64,000 bases of DNA from Sedimentisphaerales bacterium (GCA_028282905.1 JANQGW010000070.1:1-64000), one strand, 5' to 3'; counted from the stretch's first letter, positions 52,343 to 61,871 are shown. Made by a program: numbers and translations. Notes: generated by a model from the letters alone, not told the origin.

Positions 52343-52834
52343 AATTTAGCGAAAATATCGAAATGCGTCAACGAAAAAACGAAAATTTTACGAAAATTAC
52401 GAAACGCCTTAAATAGTTTCGTTTTATCGATTTTATTGTAAATACTTTTGTAATATGAATTTAACCGCGTTTTTGAGGCTTGTTAAAAGCTGTCCGAAAT
52501 TTTTATTTAGAGCCGGTTTATTCATTGGATTGCCGTAAAACTAAAATTAAAAAGGATTTTTCGGTGTTTCTGAAACAATTTCGTGAGTTTCAGAGAATGT
52601 TGACGGCTGGTGTGTTTTTCAGCCCAGAAAACGCAGCTCTTATCTGGGATTTCGTGTTTATAAGACCTAAGCATCCTTTTTTTGTGTCATTTTGCCAAAA
52701 ATCCTTGTTTTGAGTGTGTATTCGCCTGTTATGAGGGTTTGGCGTTAATTGCCCCCGTATTTGGGCCGATATAGCGCTGAATATTGCCGTTGTGTTGGTT
52801 TTCGACGGTTTATGTGAAAGGTCATTTGGCGAAT
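52343..52834. promoter_or_regulatory. Region upstream of LacI gene and hybrid kinase with phased CGAAA repeats
   Basis: CGAAA occurs at 52350, 52359, 52372, 52380, 52391 and 52400, spaced 8-13 bases, directly upstream of the leftward LacI-family gene. It is either a curved A-tract promoter or a set of half-sites. The rest of the region (52410-52834) has no gene that can be supported and contains the promoter of the rightward kinase. Confidence 0.5.
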
Positions 52835-54910
52835 ATGCAATCTCGAACAAGCATAGGCATGAAGTTTTTGCTGGCGATAGGTCTGTTATTGACGGCCTTC
52901 TCGTTGTTTCTGGTTCACCAGACTCGCCAGACCGGCTATGCGCATCTGCAGCAAATCATACGACAGCAGACTGAGTTGGCATCAACTTTTGATATTGCCG
53001 TCAAGCAGTCGATTGAGAGGGCGATTAAGCGGACACAGTCGGGCGAATGCCAAATTGATTCGATTGACGCTGACTCGTGTTCGACGCGCATTGCTGAGAA
53101 TGTTTTTGACCAGGTTCGCCGACAGTACCCGCATGAAATTATTTTCGCCAAAGGGCCGGTCCTTGATGAAATGTGGTCTTCGATGGATTCGGAATCCGCT
53201 CAAATCTCCACGATCTTTCAGCAAGACCCCTCCATGGATTCTATGAGCGCTCAGATTCTGATTAACGGCCAGATCTGCAGCGCAAAATTTATGGCGATTC
53301 GCGATGACGCTCAAGAGATTGTTGATTTACAGATGATCGCCATGCCGATGACCGGTTTCAGCAGCCGAATTGATGAACAAACTTTTGGGCGGCTGTCGAT
53401 ATTGATGTTCGGATTGTTAGGTTTGCTGGCAGCGGTGTATGCATCGTTTCAGCTTGTCGCCGGGCGTCATTTGAAACGTTTTGCGCGGCATCTGAAAGCC
53501 GCTGCCGAACAGTCCGATGAGTTTCATTTTGAGCCTCTGGAAATCCATACGAATGACGAGGTTGGGTTGATGGCCGACCGTTACAATCAATTGGGTCGGA
53601 CACTGGAGCAAATGTATCGCACGCTGGAGTCACAGGTTCGCAACCGAACGTTTGAACTCCAGCAGGCGAACGAAAGCCTGCGGCACAAAATAAATGAGTG
53701 TCGCTATGCCGAAGAGCAGGCCCACGTTCTGGCGCATGAAGCGATGGCGGCCAACCGGGCTAAAAGCGAATTCCTGGCAAATATGAGCCACGAATTGCGG
53801 ACGCCGATGAATGCGATTGTCGGTTTCAGCGAAGTGCTGTCGGAAACGCCGCTTCAGGAAGAGCAGCGGGCCTTTGTTAAGATGATTTCAGACAGCAGTG
53901 CGTCACTGTTGGAATTGATTACGGATCTGCTGGACTTTTCGATGATTGAAGCAGATCAACTGACCATCGAGCCGAAGAATTTCAAGATTGGCGAATTGTT
54001 GTCAGAAATTGAATCATCGATGCGGCCGGCGGCCATACAAAAAGGCATCCGATTTGAGGTGCTGCAGTGTGATTTGATTCAGGAAGTTCTGCAAAGCGAT
54101 CCGGTCCGCTTACGTCAGTGTCTCATGAATCTGATCAGCAACGCCATTAAATTTACCCAAAAAGGTTACGTCTATATCAATGTTCTGCTGGAAGACATCG
54201 ACGGACGGAAATTCCTGCGCTTTGATGTCGAGGATACCGGCATCGGCATTGCCGCCGATAAACTGGACTGTATCTTTGATTCGTTTACTCAGGCTGATGG
54301 CGCCATGAACCGCCAGTATGGCGGCACCGGTTTGGGGCTGGCGATTACGAAGAAACTGTCAGAGATGATTGGCGGGCATTTGTCCGTTCGAAGTCAGGAG
54401 GGCGTTGGATCGACATTTACGATTTGCATTCCGGCTGCCATACAGCCGTCGGAAATTTGGAATAAGTACAAACAAATTGATGAACTGAATGATGAGTTAG
54501 AATATTTTCAACTTTCGGGAGAGAAAGGAACTGCTATGAACAACGGTAAGATATTAGTGGCAGAAGACAATCCGTCCAATCAGAAACTGATGACCATTTT
54601 GCTCCAGAAGATGGGGGTCGAAGTAACCATCGCCGAAGACGGGCAAAAGGCTGTTGAAAAATGTCAGGACGAGACCTATGACATGATTTTGATGGATATG
54701 CAAATGCCGAACGTCAACGGCTATGAGGCGACGCGTCAACTGCGCAGCCAGGGCCTTAAGACGCCGATTATCGCGGTGACGGCCAATGCCATGATGGGCG
54801 ATGAGGAAAAATGCCTCGAAGCCGGCTGTGATGGTTATATTTCCAAGCCAATTGACCGTGTTAAACTGGCCGAGGTAATCAATTCACACCTCAGTGCACA
54901 GGTTGGTTAA
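52835..54910 (+). CDS. Hybrid sensor histidine kinase/response regulator
   Basis: A 691-aa membrane sensor. The ATG at 52835 is used; the frame is open to a TTG at 52784. One transmembrane helix near residues 11-28, a periplasmic region to about 180, a second helix ('LSILMFGLLGLLAAVYASF'), a HAMP segment, coiled coil, HisKA with His319 in 'FLANMSHELRTPMNAIVGF', HATPase (N box 'LMNLISNAIKFT', 'DTGIGI', 'GGTGLGLAI') and a C-terminal receiver with Asp621 in 'MILMDMQMPN'. An in-frame ATG at 54536 with AAAGGAA just before it could allow separate synthesis of the receiver. No output gene is adjacent. Confidence 0.92.
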   Translation: MQSRTSIGMKFLLAIGLLLTAFSLFLVHQTRQTGYAHLQQIIRQQTELASTFDIAVKQSIERAIKRTQSGECQIDSIDADSCSTRIAENVFDQVRRQYPHEIIFAKGPVLDEMWSSMDSESAQISTIFQQDPSMDSMSAQILINGQICSAKFMAIRDDAQEIVDLQMIAMPMTGFSSRIDEQTFGRLSILMFGLLGLLAAVYASFQLVAGRHLKRFARHLKAAAEQSDEFHFEPLEIHTNDEVGLMADRYNQLGRTLEQMYRTLESQVRNRTFELQQANESLRHKINECRYAEEQAHVLAHEAMAANRAKSEFLANMSHELRTPMNAIVGFSEVLSETPLQEEQRAFVKMISDSSASLLELITDLLDFSMIEADQLTIEPKNFKIGELLSEIESSMRPAAIQKGIRFEVLQCDLIQEVLQSDPVRLRQCLMNLISNAIKFTQKGYVYINVLLEDIDGRKFLRFDVEDTGIGIAADKLDCIFDSFTQADGAMNRQYGGTGLGLAITKKLSEMIGGHLSVRSQEGVGSTFTICIPAAIQPSEIWNKYKQIDELNDELEYFQLSGEKGTAMNNGKILVAEDNPSNQKLMTILLQKMGVEVTIAEDGQKAVEKCQDETYDMILMDMQMPNVNGYEATRQLRSQGLKTPIIAVTANAMMGDEEKCLEAGCDGYISKPIDRVKLAEVINSHLSAQVG

Positions 54911-55075
54911 GTGCGCGTCAAGGACAAAAGCGGGTTTTGTGTGGTTTGGAAGAGCTGAGTGTTAACGAGTGCGCTCAGTACCCTGACCACGAGAGAGCTT
55001 GACTTATGCAAAAATTGTGATGATTGAGATTGGATAATTTCGCTTCTCAATTATCAGTGTTTTAGATAAGAAAAC

Positions 55076-55103
55076 CGCTTGCCTTTGGGCAGGCGATTTT
55101 TTT
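55076..55103 (+). terminator. Intrinsic terminator downstream of the hybrid kinase
   Basis: An 8-bp stem (CGCTTGCC at 55076-55083 with GGCAGGCG at 55088-55095, one G-U pair), loop TTTG, then A and seven T residues, 165 bases after the stop. Confidence 0.82.
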
Positions 55104-55130
55104 GTATGGGATGGATGTAATTGTCATGTT

Positions 55131-55898
55131 TTAAAGGTGGATGCCGCAGTAGTCGATTTCGTTGCAGATTTTTCGCAGGCGATTCCATACCTGTTCGTCA
55201 CTGACCATCGAAACCGCCAGCGGAAATAATGCCCGGTCCTCACGGAACAGGTGCTCTCGTAGCAGCGGGCACAGATACCGAACAGTGGACATCAGACGGG
55301 TTTTGAAATTTCCGAACGGCATCTTGTCAAACGCCATGACGAGTTTGACCAGGTCGTTAATGGATAACTGGATATGCACATGCTCGCTTTCGATATGCTC
55401 GAATAGACTTCTCCAGCCGTGGTCTTTTAACGCGGGATACAGCACATCATCTTCGCGGTCCATGTGTTCGTCCAGTGCGTTCAGGTGCTCAACGATATGC
55501 GCCAGACGCATGAATTCCCGGCTGGCCGGACCGAGCCGCTCGGCCTGCTGAATTTGCAGGGCGACCTCTTCAAGGTCGGCCAGAAAGCAGCGAATCATTT
55601 CATGCTCGGCCATGACCTTTCGCAAAATATGATTGGCACTGAGCCGGCTGCGCAGACTTTCCATGTCGCCTTCCAATACGCCCATCAGTACAAAGGTGGC
55701 CGATAACTGTTGAATTTTCTTGACCGGAAAACCGCTGCGAGCCAACCGTTGTTCCGCCCGGGCAATGTCTTTCGGTGTAATATTGGAAATGAGCCGGGTG
55801 GCCTGTTTTCGAAGCCGAGTATCGTTTTGCCCCTCGTTGAGTTTCATCAGGAAACCCGTTAGTTCCTCGGCAAGACTGTTGTTTTTGCACTTATCCAT
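55131..55898 (-). CDS. Hemerythrin-domain protein with DUF438-like N-terminus
   Basis: A 255-aa protein. The N-terminal part ('NSLAEELTGFLMKLNEGQN') matches DUF438. The C-terminal part is a hemerythrin-like four-helix bundle with the di-iron ligand pattern ('MAEHEMIRCFLADLEEV', 'HIVEHLNALDEHMDREDDVLYPAL', 'ESEHVHIQLSINDL', 'LREHLFREDRALFPLAV'). Such proteins sense or scavenge O2 or NO in anaerobes. The start ending at 55898 follows GGGAG. Upstream in-frame starts reach 56036 and would overlap the rsmE gene. Confidence 0.86.
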   Translation of the reverse strand: MDKCKNNSLAEELTGFLMKLNEGQNDTRLRKQATRLISNITPKDIARAEQRLARSGFPVKKIQQLSATFVLMGVLEGDMESLRSRLSANHILRKVMAEHEMIRCFLADLEEVALQIQQAERLGPASREFMRLAHIVEHLNALDEHMDREDDVLYPALKDHGWRSLFEHIESEHVHIQLSINDLVKLVMAFDKMPFGNFKTRLMSTVRYLCPLLREHLFREDRALFPLAVSMVSDEQVWNRLRKICNEIDYCGIHL

Positions 55899-56014
55899 CG
55901 TCCGCTCCCAATCTAAAGGTGTCATTTCACCTATTACTACGAACTTAAGTGGCTGGCAGTTGTATAAAAAAAATGCAAAAGAATAAAAAAATTGAGGACT
56001 TGAAATGGGGCGGT

Positions 56015-56722
56015 CTATTGGGCCAGAAGGGCACAAAATGCCACCGCGGCGGTTTCCACTCGCAAAACATTTGGGTTGATCTTTGCCGAACGGGCGTCTA
56101 TCGAAGTCAGAAAATCCAGTTCCGGCTGAGTGAATCCGCCCTCGGGTCCGATAAAAACCACAATGTCTTTTGAGTTTTCCGATTGGGATGTTACGGGCAA
56201 TAATTCACCGTTTGGGTCGCCATAGAGAAGTGTGCTGTCGGGATAGTCCGCAGTCAGCAGGTCGGCGGTTTCCTGAAGTTTGGCCGGGCCGGTCAGGCGG
56301 GGCAGAAAAAGACGCTTGGATTGTTTGGCTGCGGAAAGCGTGATTTTCTCTAACCGCTGAACCGCCGAAGCCTTACCGAGTTTGACGGTACGGTCGAACT
56401 GGACGGCCGCGATGTGATTGACACCGAGTTCGGTACATTTTTCAACCATCCACTCAAATCGCTGGCCCTTGGCAAAGCTGACGGCCAGGATAATCCGTCT
56501 GTGCTGTCGAGGCGAGTGCTGTTGGATGTCGGTCGTACGAATCGTCACCTGTTTGCGGTTGATTTGTTCAACGACGCCTTCGGCCAGCATTCCTTGTCCG
56601 TCAAAGAGTTCTACTGCCGCTCCCACTGGCAGTCGCAGTACGCGCGCCAAGTGATTGGACTCAATCGGGTCCAACACTGACATTTTCTCAATGGATTTGC
56701 AATAAAAACGTACTGTTCGCAT
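56015..56722 (-). CDS. rsmE: 16S rRNA (uracil-1498-N3) methyltransferase
   Basis: A 235-aa SPOUT-family methyltransferase. The N-terminal PUA-like domain has 'HLARVLRLPVG', and the SPOUT knot region includes 'FEWMVEKCTELGVNHIAAVQFDRTVK', 'IGPEGGFTQPELDFL' and 'NVLRVETAAVAF', all family signatures. It methylates U1498 of 16S rRNA. The start near 'MRTVRFYC' is preferred because homologues begin there, and an ATG 15 bases upstream is possible. Confidence 0.94.
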   Translation of the reverse strand: MRTVRFYCKSIEKMSVLDPIESNHLARVLRLPVGAAVELFDGQGMLAEGVVEQINRKQVTIRTTDIQQHSPRQHRRIILAVSFAKGQRFEWMVEKCTELGVNHIAAVQFDRTVKLGKASAVQRLEKITLSAAKQSKRLFLPRLTGPAKLQETADLLTADYPDSTLLYGDPNGELLPVTSQSENSKDIVVFIGPEGGFTQPELDFLTSIDARSAKINPNVLRVETAAVAFCALLAQ

Positions 56723-56786
56723 AAGCTTTCTGTTCAAAAACTGTTATGGAATTATAGTACGGCAAAGGGTGGGCAAAAGGCAAATA

Positions 56787-56819
56787 AAAAACGGTGCGGT
56801 TTTGGGCCGCACCGTTTTT
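56787..56819 (-). terminator. Bidirectional intrinsic terminator between rsmE and the DUF1080 gene
   Basis: ACGGTGCGG (56791-56799) and CCGCACCGT (56807-56815) with A- and T-runs extending the stem to 13 bp. On the minus strand TTTTTTATTT follows, ending the DUF1080 gene transcript. Confidence 0.88.
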
Positions 56820-56848
56820 GAAGACTGATGATAAAACGATCAGGTCAA

Positions 56849-59053
56849 TTACAGTTGTTTGATCCGGAGATTACGATATTCGACGTAGTCGCCATGACCG
56901 AGGAAGCCGATATGGCCCTTCTTGTTGAACAGGCCGGGGTGTTTTTTGCCGGACAGGGTCTCGGTGCCGTTTACTGATTTTTCCCTGATGTTGCCGTCAA
57001 CAATTGTCTTGCCGTTGACTTTGACAATAATGTGGTCGCCGTTGGCAATGACTTCTTCAGTATTCCACTCGCCTACCGGCTTAAAGGCACTGGTTCTCAA
57101 TGTTGGGTCAGCGGCGATAATGCCGTACACCGAACCATGATACTGCCAGTCGTGCAGATTGCTGTACTTCTGGGCAGTATTATCCAGGATTTGCAGTTCC
57201 ATACCGACATAAGCAGCGTCACCGGTCGTGGGAGTGCGAATCCCGAGGCCGTTGTTCGTGCCGGGGTCCAGTTTAAAATCAAATCGCATTACAAAGTTGT
57301 CATACTCTTTCTCGGTGTAGATATTGCGGCCGGTACCCTTGCGGCAGAACAGCACGCCGTCTTTAACGCCGTAGCTGTCAGTCGAACCGACCCAGCCGGT
57401 CAGGTCCTTGCCGTTAAACAGCTGGACAAAGCCGTCGGCTTTTTCCTGTGCCGTCAGCGTGTTAATCGGCTTGTCCTTTTTAATTTCGCGGATGAAAATG
57501 TTCTTGAAATGAATCGGGTCGCCGTGACACTGCAGCTCGATCTGTTCTGAGGGGAAGATCGGCCGGTTGCGGTCCCAGTAGTTTTCGAGGGTGACGTTAT
57601 CGACGATGAGTTTTCCGTTAAGGTGAACAGTGACCTTTTCACCGATCATTTTGATGCGGAAGGTATTCCACTCGCCAATGGGGTTGTCGGCGATCATCGA
57701 CGGCTTGCTTGGATTCTTTTTATTGTTATACAGGCCGCCTGAACCGGTTTTGTGTTGATCGGGATCCCAGATTTGAACTTGGGGTGTACCGCGAAGGTAA
57801 ATGCCGCTGTCGCCTCTCGGGTTAATGATCTTCCAGTCAACGAGCATCTCGAAGTCTTCATAATTCTTGATGGTGGCCAGGCTGAAGCCGTCTCCATCGA
57901 ACTCAAGGACGCCATCGACGACCTTCCAGTGCTTACGCATCAGTGCGTCGGCCTTTTTTTGCTCGACGGCAAGTTGTTCAGGAGTCAGCGCGGCACGCTT
58001 GATGGGGTTGTCGTAAGGCTTTGCCAGCAGGCCCTTCCAGCCGGTTAGGTCTTTGCCATTAAACAGCGAAACAAAGCCGGCCGGTGCCTGCGGAGCGGCC
58101 TCGGCGATCAGCGTTTTAACCTTTGCGCGAAGCTCGGTGTCGGTAACGGCGTTGAGATTGCCGCCGACAGCCTTTGCGAGTGTCTCAATCGCGGCCAGGC
58201 GGACATTCGGTGCGTCGCCTTTGCGCTGTGCGAGCCGGGTGCAGATTTTTGCACAGCGAGTCACATCGCCGTTTTCCGCCAGCCGTTGTGCGTAGGTCAA
58301 ATACAATGCGGTGTACTGGCCGCGCTGGTAGGTATCCTTAGTGCGGCTGGCTTTGTTCAGGACTTTCTGAGAGGCCGGGTCGCCGATATTCGCCAAGGCA
58401 TACAGGGCGACGTCGCGTGTTGCGCGGTCACTGCTGTCGGCATACGGGGCGATTTTCTTGGCTGCGGACTTACTTTGTATTTCACCTAATGCCTTGATAA
58501 GCGTGACTTTGTTGGTGTCGTTTGCTTTATCGAATGCTTTCAGAAAGGTTGCTTCGGCATTGCTTCCACCGATGGTCAGCAGGGCACGCGTGGCGTAACC
58601 GCACAGCACATCATCATTCAGAAAAGCGGCCAGCGGAGCAACAGCTTCCTGCTTGCCGATACGCTGGAGCTGGGTGATGACGAATCCCTGGTTTTGCTTG
58701 TCATTCAGTGTCGGCAGGGCTTTGACCAGTGCCTCGGCGTAAACTTTACGTTTCGCTTCGTTGCGGCTGGTGTAGTGTGTCAAGGCGCTGAGGCCGTAAC
58801 GCGCGGCGTTGTCGTCGGCCGGGTCCGTCACCGGTTTCAGCGTTTCGGTCATGATGGCGGTTGCCTGCGGGTTGAGTGCAGCCAGTTCGGCGGATAGTTT
58901 TTCCAGTTGCTGTGTATCTTTGGCGGGCATCTGGCTGATAATCGCCGTGACCTGTGCTTCGCTGACGGCTGCCGTGACGGCCGATGTCTGACCGCAGCCG
59001 GCCACGATGGCCAGCAGACTGATCGTCAATAAGAAATTGTTCATTCGTTTCAT
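56849..59053 (-). CDS. Lipoprotein with HEAT repeats and two DUF1080 (3-keto-disaccharide hydrolase) domains
   Basis: A 734-aa lipoprotein (lipobox 'IVAGC' at about residue 20). Residues 60-320 are alpha-helical HEAT-like repeats. Two DUF1080 jelly-roll domains follow (about 335-545 and 550-734), each starting 'GFVSLFNGKDLTGW' or 'GFVQLFNGKDLTGW' and containing 'NPRGDSGIYLRGTPQVQIWD' or 'PGTNNGLGIRTPTTGDAAYVGMELQILD'-type cores. DUF1080 members include lyases and hydrolases that split 3-keto-glycosides. The Gfo/Idh/MocA gene upstream on the same strand fits a 3-keto oxidation/cleavage route for disaccharides or glycosides. An AGAGGTG site precedes the ATG. Confidence 0.92.
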   Translation of the reverse strand: MKRMNNFLLTISLLAIVAGCGQTSAVTAAVSEAQVTAIISQMPAKDTQQLEKLSAELAALNPQATAIMTETLKPVTDPADDNAARYGLSALTHYTSRNEAKRKVYAEALVKALPTLNDKQNQGFVITQLQRIGKQEAVAPLAAFLNDDVLCGYATRALLTIGGSNAEATFLKAFDKANDTNKVTLIKALGEIQSKSAAKKIAPYADSSDRATRDVALYALANIGDPASQKVLNKASRTKDTYQRGQYTALYLTYAQRLAENGDVTRCAKICTRLAQRKGDAPNVRLAAIETLAKAVGGNLNAVTDTELRAKVKTLIAEAAPQAPAGFVSLFNGKDLTGWKGLLAKPYDNPIKRAALTPEQLAVEQKKADALMRKHWKVVDGVLEFDGDGFSLATIKNYEDFEMLVDWKIINPRGDSGIYLRGTPQVQIWDPDQHKTGSGGLYNNKKNPSKPSMIADNPIGEWNTFRIKMIGEKVTVHLNGKLIVDNVTLENYWDRNRPIFPSEQIELQCHGDPIHFKNIFIREIKKDKPINTLTAQEKADGFVQLFNGKDLTGWVGSTDSYGVKDGVLFCRKGTGRNIYTEKEYDNFVMRFDFKLDPGTNNGLGIRTPTTGDAAYVGMELQILDNTAQKYSNLHDWQYHGSVYGIIAADPTLRTSAFKPVGEWNTEEVIANGDHIIVKVNGKTIVDGNIREKSVNGTETLSGKKHPGLFNKKGHIGFLGHGDYVEYRNLRIKQL

Positions 59054-59111
59054 ATTTTCACCTCTTTAGTTTGAGTCTTATGTTATCTTGGACATACGAA
59101 ACCGTTAAGCG

Positions 59112-60410
59112 TTAGATAACCCACGGGGCACGCATCGGCTGGCACATCAGGCGGTTTGCTTCATCGTCGCCAATGAACCGCTGGGTGTCCGGATCGAACC
59201 GGAGATTGCGGCCCAGGCGAATCGCGATGATCGCCATATTGACCAGCGTGCATGAGCGGTGTCCGTTTTCTTCATTCAGGGCAAATTTCTTCCGGGTGCG
59301 AACTGACTCGTTAAAGTCGGTGATGACCGGTTCCAGATCCGGCATCTCAGCGAGCTTTTCCTTCAGGTTCGGAATGTCCGACCTGAAGTCCTTGAACAGC
59401 TTGCCGTTGCTGCCTTCGATAAAGGCGGCATTCTTGTCGCTGTCTTCACCGTCCAGAACGATTTCGCAGCCGTCGGCGTATTTCAGTGTGACTTTACGCC
59501 ACGGCAGAGCGGCGTCCGGGTGCTGCTGCGGCGTATCAACTTCAACAGCAATCGGGCTGGTGTTGTCTTTGCCGAGGATGAACTGAGCCGGGTCCAGATA
59601 GTGCTGGCCCATGTCGCCGAGTCCGCCGCCGTCGTAGTCCCAGTATCCGCGGAACGAACTATGTACGCGGTGTGGGTGATAGGGCTTGTACGGGGCAGGA
59701 CCGAGCCACATATCATAATCGAGATTTTTCGGAATGGCCTGCGGCGTCAGGTTGGTGCGTCCGCTCCAGGTGTCCAGCTTGAGATTCAGACCGGTGGTCC
59801 GGCTGATAGTGACCTTCAGGGGCCAACCCAAGAGGCCGCTCTTAACGAGTTTGCGGGTGGGCCGAACTTCGGCGCCGGTGCCGTCATAAGTGTGGTAGCC
59901 GCCGGCGAATCCGCCTTTGAATCGGAACCAGGTATTGATACGCAGCACTCGCTTGTTACGTTTAACGGCTTCGACAACTTTTTGGCCTTCATAGATCGTG
60001 CGTGTGAAGGGTTTTTCGCACCAGATGTCCTTGCCGGCGTTTGCCGCGGCGACTGCCATCAGCCCGTGCCAGTGCGGGGGAGTGGCAATGCGAACAATAT
60101 CGACGTCCGGGCGAGCCAGTACTTCCCGGAAATCATGGTAACCGTCACAGCCGCCTTTAATCGTGGCCAGTTTTCCCTTCAAATGGTTTGAGTCCACATC
60201 ACACATCGCAACCAATCTGGCTTGAGGATCGTTTTTGATATTATCGATGTGGGAGCCACTGATCCCGCCGGCGCCAATGATGGCATGGTTCAGCTTATCA
60301 CTGGGGGCGGTGTAGCCGTTGCCGCCAAGGACGTGACGCGGAACAATGGTAAAGGCCCCGACCGTCAGTGCGGCTTGCTTTAGAAATGTTCTTCGACTGT
60401 TTCTCTCCAT
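59112..60410 (-). CDS. Tat-exported Gfo/Idh/MocA-family oxidoreductase
   Basis: A 432-aa NAD(P)-dependent oxidoreductase. Tat signal 'SRRTFLKQAALTVGAF' (twin Arg at residues 6-7) and dinucleotide loop 'HAIIGAGGISGSH' at about residues 41-53. 'IVRIATPPHWHGLMAVAAANAGKDIWCEKPFTRTIYEG' contains the family's 'EKP' motif (core 'WCEKPF'). Planctomycete members commonly act on glycoside or inositol hydroxyls, probably as glycoside 3-oxidoreductases paired with DUF1080 enzymes. It is the first gene of the leftward pair and diverges from the XylR-like regulator. Confidence 0.93.
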   Translation of the reverse strand: MERNSRRTFLKQAALTVGAFTIVPRHVLGGNGYTAPSDKLNHAIIGAGGISGSHIDNIKNDPQARLVAMCDVDSNHLKGKLATIKGGCDGYHDFREVLARPDVDIVRIATPPHWHGLMAVAAANAGKDIWCEKPFTRTIYEGQKVVEAVKRNKRVLRINTWFRFKGGFAGGYHTYDGTGAEVRPTRKLVKSGLLGWPLKVTISRTTGLNLKLDTWSGRTNLTPQAIPKNLDYDMWLGPAPYKPYHPHRVHSSFRGYWDYDGGGLGDMGQHYLDPAQFILGKDNTSPIAVEVDTPQQHPDAALPWRKVTLKYADGCEIVLDGEDSDKNAAFIEGSNGKLFKDFRSDIPNLKEKLAEMPDLEPVITDFNESVRTRKKFALNEENGHRSCTLVNMAIIAIRLGRNLRFDPDTQRFIGDDEANRLMCQPMRAPWVI

Positions 60411-60491
60411 AATGCGTACTCCAAACGAATTTTAGTGAATGTGTTTGTTATACCGTTTCAAGAATTGACATTGTAGGGAGCAATTGAATCG

Positions 60492-60505
60492 AAATGGTAC
60501 CATTT
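60492..60505. promoter_or_regulatory. Perfect 14-bp palindrome, probable operator
   Basis: AAATGGTACCATTT is a perfect palindrome between the divergent Gfo/Idh gene and the XylR-like regulator. A further half-site-like CACCATTTA follows at about 60519-60527. It is a strong candidate binding site for the regulator encoded from 60597. Confidence 0.7.
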
Positions 60506-60596
60506 TTTGTTTTTTTTTCACCATTTATTGCATATAATGATTGCCGGTCAAAATGATAAAATTGACAAAATAGCTGATTTTTGCGGAAAAAACCGT

Positions 60597-61760
60597 ATGA
60601 CGGCATTGCCGAAAATCCTGTTGATGATTGAGTCGTCGCGAACCTGTGAACGTGAGTTTCTGCGCGGAATTGCTCGTTTTGCCCGTCTTCATGGCCCCTG
60701 GACATTCTATCATAAGCCCAAATTCTATCTGAAATCCACCCGCCGGACGATGTCGGTGTCACAGATTAAGAATTTCGATCCGGATGGGATTATCGTTTCG
60801 GATACGGAGAAAATCGATGACATCCTGAGCTTGGGATGCCCGGTAATTATTCATACATTCAAAAGCGACCAATACGATGTGCCGACGGTTTTGGGCGATA
60901 CTGCCCAGGCCGGACAGATGGGCGCCGAACATTTGTTAAGTCTGGGCTGTGACCACTTTGCCTATTGCGGCATTGGCGATTATTACTGGTCGCGGGGGCG
61001 ATTTGAAAGTTTTCAGAAGACGGTTGAACGGGCGGGCTTTTCTACGTCTTATTATGAGTTGAATCCGCGTTGGATTCGTGATCGGCGTCAAAAAGAGTTG
61101 CGGCTGTTGGCCGATTGGCTGACTTCGCTGCCGACACCACTGGGGCTGATGACCTGTGCCGATGACTGTTCGCAGCATGTCGTTGAGGCCTGCAAGGCGT
61201 CTAATATGCATATACCGGAACAGATCAGTATTATTGGGGTGGATAACGATGATATGATTTGTGAACTTTCCAATCCGCCGCTATCGAGCATTGCGCTGAA
61301 CTTTGAAATCGCCGGCTATCACACTGCCGAACTGCTGGACAGTCTCATGAATCATCGTCAAGTGGGTGAGACGTCCGTCAAAGTTTTGCCGTCCCATGTG
61401 GAAGTGCGTGCTTCTACGGACATCTTAGCCGTCAATGACCCCGATGTCGCAGCCGCTTTGAAATTCATTCGTGAAAATTCAAACAAGTTAATACAGACCG
61501 CTGATGTGATGAATGTTGTGGCTTGTTCGCAGCGAACACTGCACAATAAGTTTCTAAAAAATATCGGGCGAAGTGTTCACCATGAAATTAAGCGTTCTCG
61601 CGTGGAGCGTATTGCAAAAATGCTGCGTGAAACAGATCTGACGGTCACGCAGATTGCGCGGCAATTGGGCTATTTTAACGTCAATCACATCTCTCGTTAC
61701 TTTGAACAGGAAATGGGGATCAAGCCGCTGGCCTATCGCAAGAAAGCGGGGGGCAGTTAA
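60597..61760 (+). CDS. XylR-like transcriptional regulator (LacI-type sensor plus AraC helix-turn-helix)
   Basis: A 387-aa cytoplasmic regulator. Residues 1-275 form a periplasmic-binding-like sugar sensor ('PKILLMIESSRTCEREFLRGIARFA', 'VPTVLGDTAQAGQMGAEHLLSLG', 'SIIGVDNDDMICELSNPPLSSI'), and residues 285-387 are an AraC double helix-turn-helix ('QRTLHNKFLKNIGRSVHHEIKRSRVE', 'QLGYFNVNHISRYFEQEMGIKPLAYR'). The architecture matches XylR of Escherichia coli. The frame is open upstream to 60507, but homologues begin near 'MTALPKILLM'. It probably activates the divergent Gfo/Idh-DUF1080 pair on binding a glycan-derived sugar. Confidence 0.92.
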   Translation: MTALPKILLMIESSRTCEREFLRGIARFARLHGPWTFYHKPKFYLKSTRRTMSVSQIKNFDPDGIIVSDTEKIDDILSLGCPVIIHTFKSDQYDVPTVLGDTAQAGQMGAEHLLSLGCDHFAYCGIGDYYWSRGRFESFQKTVERAGFSTSYYELNPRWIRDRRQKELRLLADWLTSLPTPLGLMTCADDCSQHVVEACKASNMHIPEQISIIGVDNDDMICELSNPPLSSIALNFEIAGYHTAELLDSLMNHRQVGETSVKVLPSHVEVRASTDILAVNDPDVAAALKFIRENSNKLIQTADVMNVVACSQRTLHNKFLKNIGRSVHHEIKRSRVERIAKMLRETDLTVTQIARQLGYFNVNHISRYFEQEMGIKPLAYRKKAGGS

Positions 61761-61834
61761 CGTTTCGCCAATATCGCATTTGCCTAAGATTTTGTATAAA
61801 TTGGAGGGGAAGAATGTTGAAACTTAAGTATAAA

Positions 61835-61871
61835 AAAGCCGCTCTTTTCCGGGCATGAAAAGAGCGGCTTT
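61835..61871 (+). terminator. Bidirectional terminator after the XylR-like gene
   Basis: A perfect 15-bp stem (AAAGCCGCTCTTTTC at 61835-61849 with GAAAAGAGCGGCTTT at 61857-61871). It also serves the leftward zinc-ribbon gene. Confidence 0.9.
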
